Below are positions 62,869 to 64,000 of a stretch of DNA of 64,000 nt, in pieces. Source of the DNA: Nocardia nova (GTDB lineage: Bacteria > Actinomycetota > Actinomycetes > Mycobacteriales > Mycobacteriaceae); assembly GCF_002933465.1 (NCBI RefSeq), contig NZ_PSZE01000006.1, forward strand, positions 241,055 through 305,054. Direction: 5' to 3'. Under the pieces are notes generated by a model. The model was not told the DNA's origin. It made no database searches and saw only the letters and a list, made by a program, of their open reading frames with translations. The translations under genes were made by a program, and so were the position numbers. How positions within the stretch are numbered: position 1 is the stretch's first letter; every line of letters starts with the position of its first letter.

Positions 62869-63768
62869 TTGATGGATGGGGGATCTCGAAGAGCGTCATC
62901 GATGCGGACCGGTCGCAATGTGCTGTCGGGGGTGTTTCGTTGCGTCGTCCGCAAGGACGCGTCGAGTGTCAGCCCTGTCCGGGAATCGCAGCTGGCGAAG
63001 AATATCGAAGCCAAAGGCCGCACTGGTGGTGCCCGCGACATCGCGATCGAGGCGCTGCGGTTCATGCTCTCGGCGGTGCGTACCTCGAAGCTCCCGTGCC
63101 CGCGCAAGCTGTCTCGCGCGGAACGAAATCGCAGGACGCCGGTGAAGTCATACACCGCGCCGACGGTGGCGGACTGCTGCGAGAGCACCGACCTGGCCGA
63201 TTGGGTAATCCTGCTCGCGGCAACCGGCCTGCGCCGGAGCCAAACTTTGGGTCTGCTCTGGTCGGATATCGATCTCGACGGCTGCACGCTGCGTGTCAGC
63301 GGCAAGGTTGTCCGCATGAAGGGGCCAAGGGGTGGTGCGAGTGGAGAAGGACGATGATCCGAAGAACGGCCGCGGAGTGATCGCCCTGCCGGAGTTCGCG
63401 GTGGAGATGTTGCGCGGCCGCAAGGTCGCACTGGCCGCCCGCCGGCTCGCGTCACCACCGGATCCGAATGGGACGGTCTTGGATCTGGTCTTCCCGTCGA
63501 CGGTATGGACGTTGCGTGATCCGCAGAATGTCGGCCACGAGTGGCAGCGGGTCCGCGATGCCCTGGGCATCCCGGAGGACGTCACGACCCACGGTTTCTG
63601 CCCCGCGGTCGCCGCGATCCTCGATGACGCGGGTCTGTCGGCGCGAGTGACCGCAGACGTTTTGATGCACGTAGATCCGGCATAACTCAACGTCACTACA
63701 TGGCCGGAGGCCGAGTCCACCGGGCAGCTACGGATGCGCTGGATCGAGCTGTCAGCGGACAGTTCTGA
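62869..63768 (+). pseudogene. tyrosine-recombinase integrase, frameshifted
   Basis: Frame one (to 63357) carries the start of the catalytic domain with the first arginine: LADWVILLAATGLRRSQTLG, LLWSDIDLDGCTL. Frame two (63332-63685) continues with VEKDDDPKNGRGVIALPEFA and ends with the HxxR region altered (THGFCPAVAAILDDAGL). A third frame then holds the catalytic tyrosine in QRHYMAGGRVHRAATDALD to TGA 63768. So two frameshifts and a lost HxxR arginine show inactivity. It lies about 100 bp from a tRNA-Ala 3' end, the usual position of an island integrase. Confidence 0.88.
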
Positions 63769-63832
63769 CGCACCACGCACAGTGAATTAGTCGGGACTTT
63801 GTTGGAATATCCGACCAACAAGGTAGGTATTC

Positions 63833-63851
63833 GGGCGGAGAAAACCCGCCC
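63833..63851. terminator. hairpin downstream of the tRNA-Ala gene
   Basis: gggcgg and ccgccc with a 7-base A-rich loop lie 17 bases beyond the tRNA 3' end on the minus strand. No U tract follows. A second dyad (ttgttgg / ccaacaa) lies a further 10 bases on. Confidence 0.5.
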
Positions 63852-63863
63852 TGACCTGTGATC

Positions 63864-63876
63864 AAAGTGGAGCTAA
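63864..63876. repeat. tRNA-end copy of the 13-bp repeat (candidate att site)
   Basis: aaagtggagctaa here covers the last nine bases of the tRNA-Ala gene plus four of its flank; the identical 13-mer is at 54018-54030 in the same orientation. Confidence 0.45.
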
Positions 63877-63940
63877 GGGGAATCGAACCCCTGACCTTCT
63901 CGATGCGAACGAGACGCGCTACCAACTGCGCCATAGCCCC
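63868..63940 (-). tRNA. tRNA-Ala (anticodon CGC)
   Basis: 73 bases that fold as a full cloverleaf: acceptor GGGGCTA/TAGCTCC with discriminator A, D arm GCGC/GCGC, anticodon stem TCTCG/CGAGA with loop TTCGCAT (anticodon CGC), and T arm AGGGG-TTCGATT-CCCCT. CCA is not encoded. Its 3' end faces the integrase remnant. Confidence 0.97.
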
Positions 63941-64000
63941 GTGGCTCGTTTCCGGGCCAACGGAGGAGAACTTTAGCAGGTGGGGGTCCGAGATTCCGAA

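Overview
The window is high-GC actinobacterial DNA and most resembles Nocardia or a close mycolic-acid relative. Evidence is the codon use, the GTG/TTG starts with ATGA/GTGA overlaps, the b-delta style ATP synthase stalk protein, and the DUF5994, COG4705 and PatA-like genes. This assignment is inference; no rRNA is present. A tRNA-Ala(CGC) lies at the right edge.

Layout. (1) 1-20.6 kb is one end of a hybrid NRPS/PKS cluster on the + strand: a 5'-truncated carbamoyltransferase, a C-A-T-KS-AT-DH-KR-ACP megasynthase, a KS-AT-ACP protein, a fully reducing KS-AT-DH-ER-KR-ACP protein, a KAS III-like enzyme and a free-standing acyltransferase (AT). The AT domains of the first two PKS modules have lost the catalytic GHSxG serine, so the discrete AT probably loads them. 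(2) 20.6-26.1 kb holds regulators (AraC, MarR), a FUSC-type membrane protein and a glycosyltransferase. (3) 26.9-29.4 kb is an ATP synthase operon with only the Fo genes (atpI, atpB, atpE, atpF and the b half of the b-delta fusion), closed by a strong hairpin with no F1 gene. (4) 29.4-45.4 kb holds a sirtuin, a two-component system, small secreted or membrane proteins, a PadR gene whose first exon-sized segment is inverted, PhoU, a GH43-like protein and a large M48-type membrane protease with its partner. (5) 45.5-51.2 kb is a compact minus-strand operon: aromatic amino-acid hydroxylase, single-module NRPS with a thioesterase, and catechol O-methyltransferase. (6) 54.0-63.9 kb is a decayed accessory region between a tRNA-Ala 3'-end repeat and the tRNA itself. 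It has an integrase pseudogene, a toxin-antitoxin pair, five whole or broken DUF5994 copies, a PatA-like acyltransferase, an IPT/ice-binding-like protein and a coupled trio of small genes.

How they work together. The first cluster should build an amino-acid-primed, partly reduced polyketide that may be carbamoylated. The 46-51 kb operon should make a hydroxylated, O-methylated tyrosine-type product. The Fo operon keeps its proton-path residues but lacks any catalytic head in this window.

The strongest unusual signals are the 96-bp in-frame inversion inside the PadR gene, the F1-less Fo operon, the AT-dead PKS modules next to a tailed discrete AT, and the hydroxylase-NRPS-methyltransferase operon.
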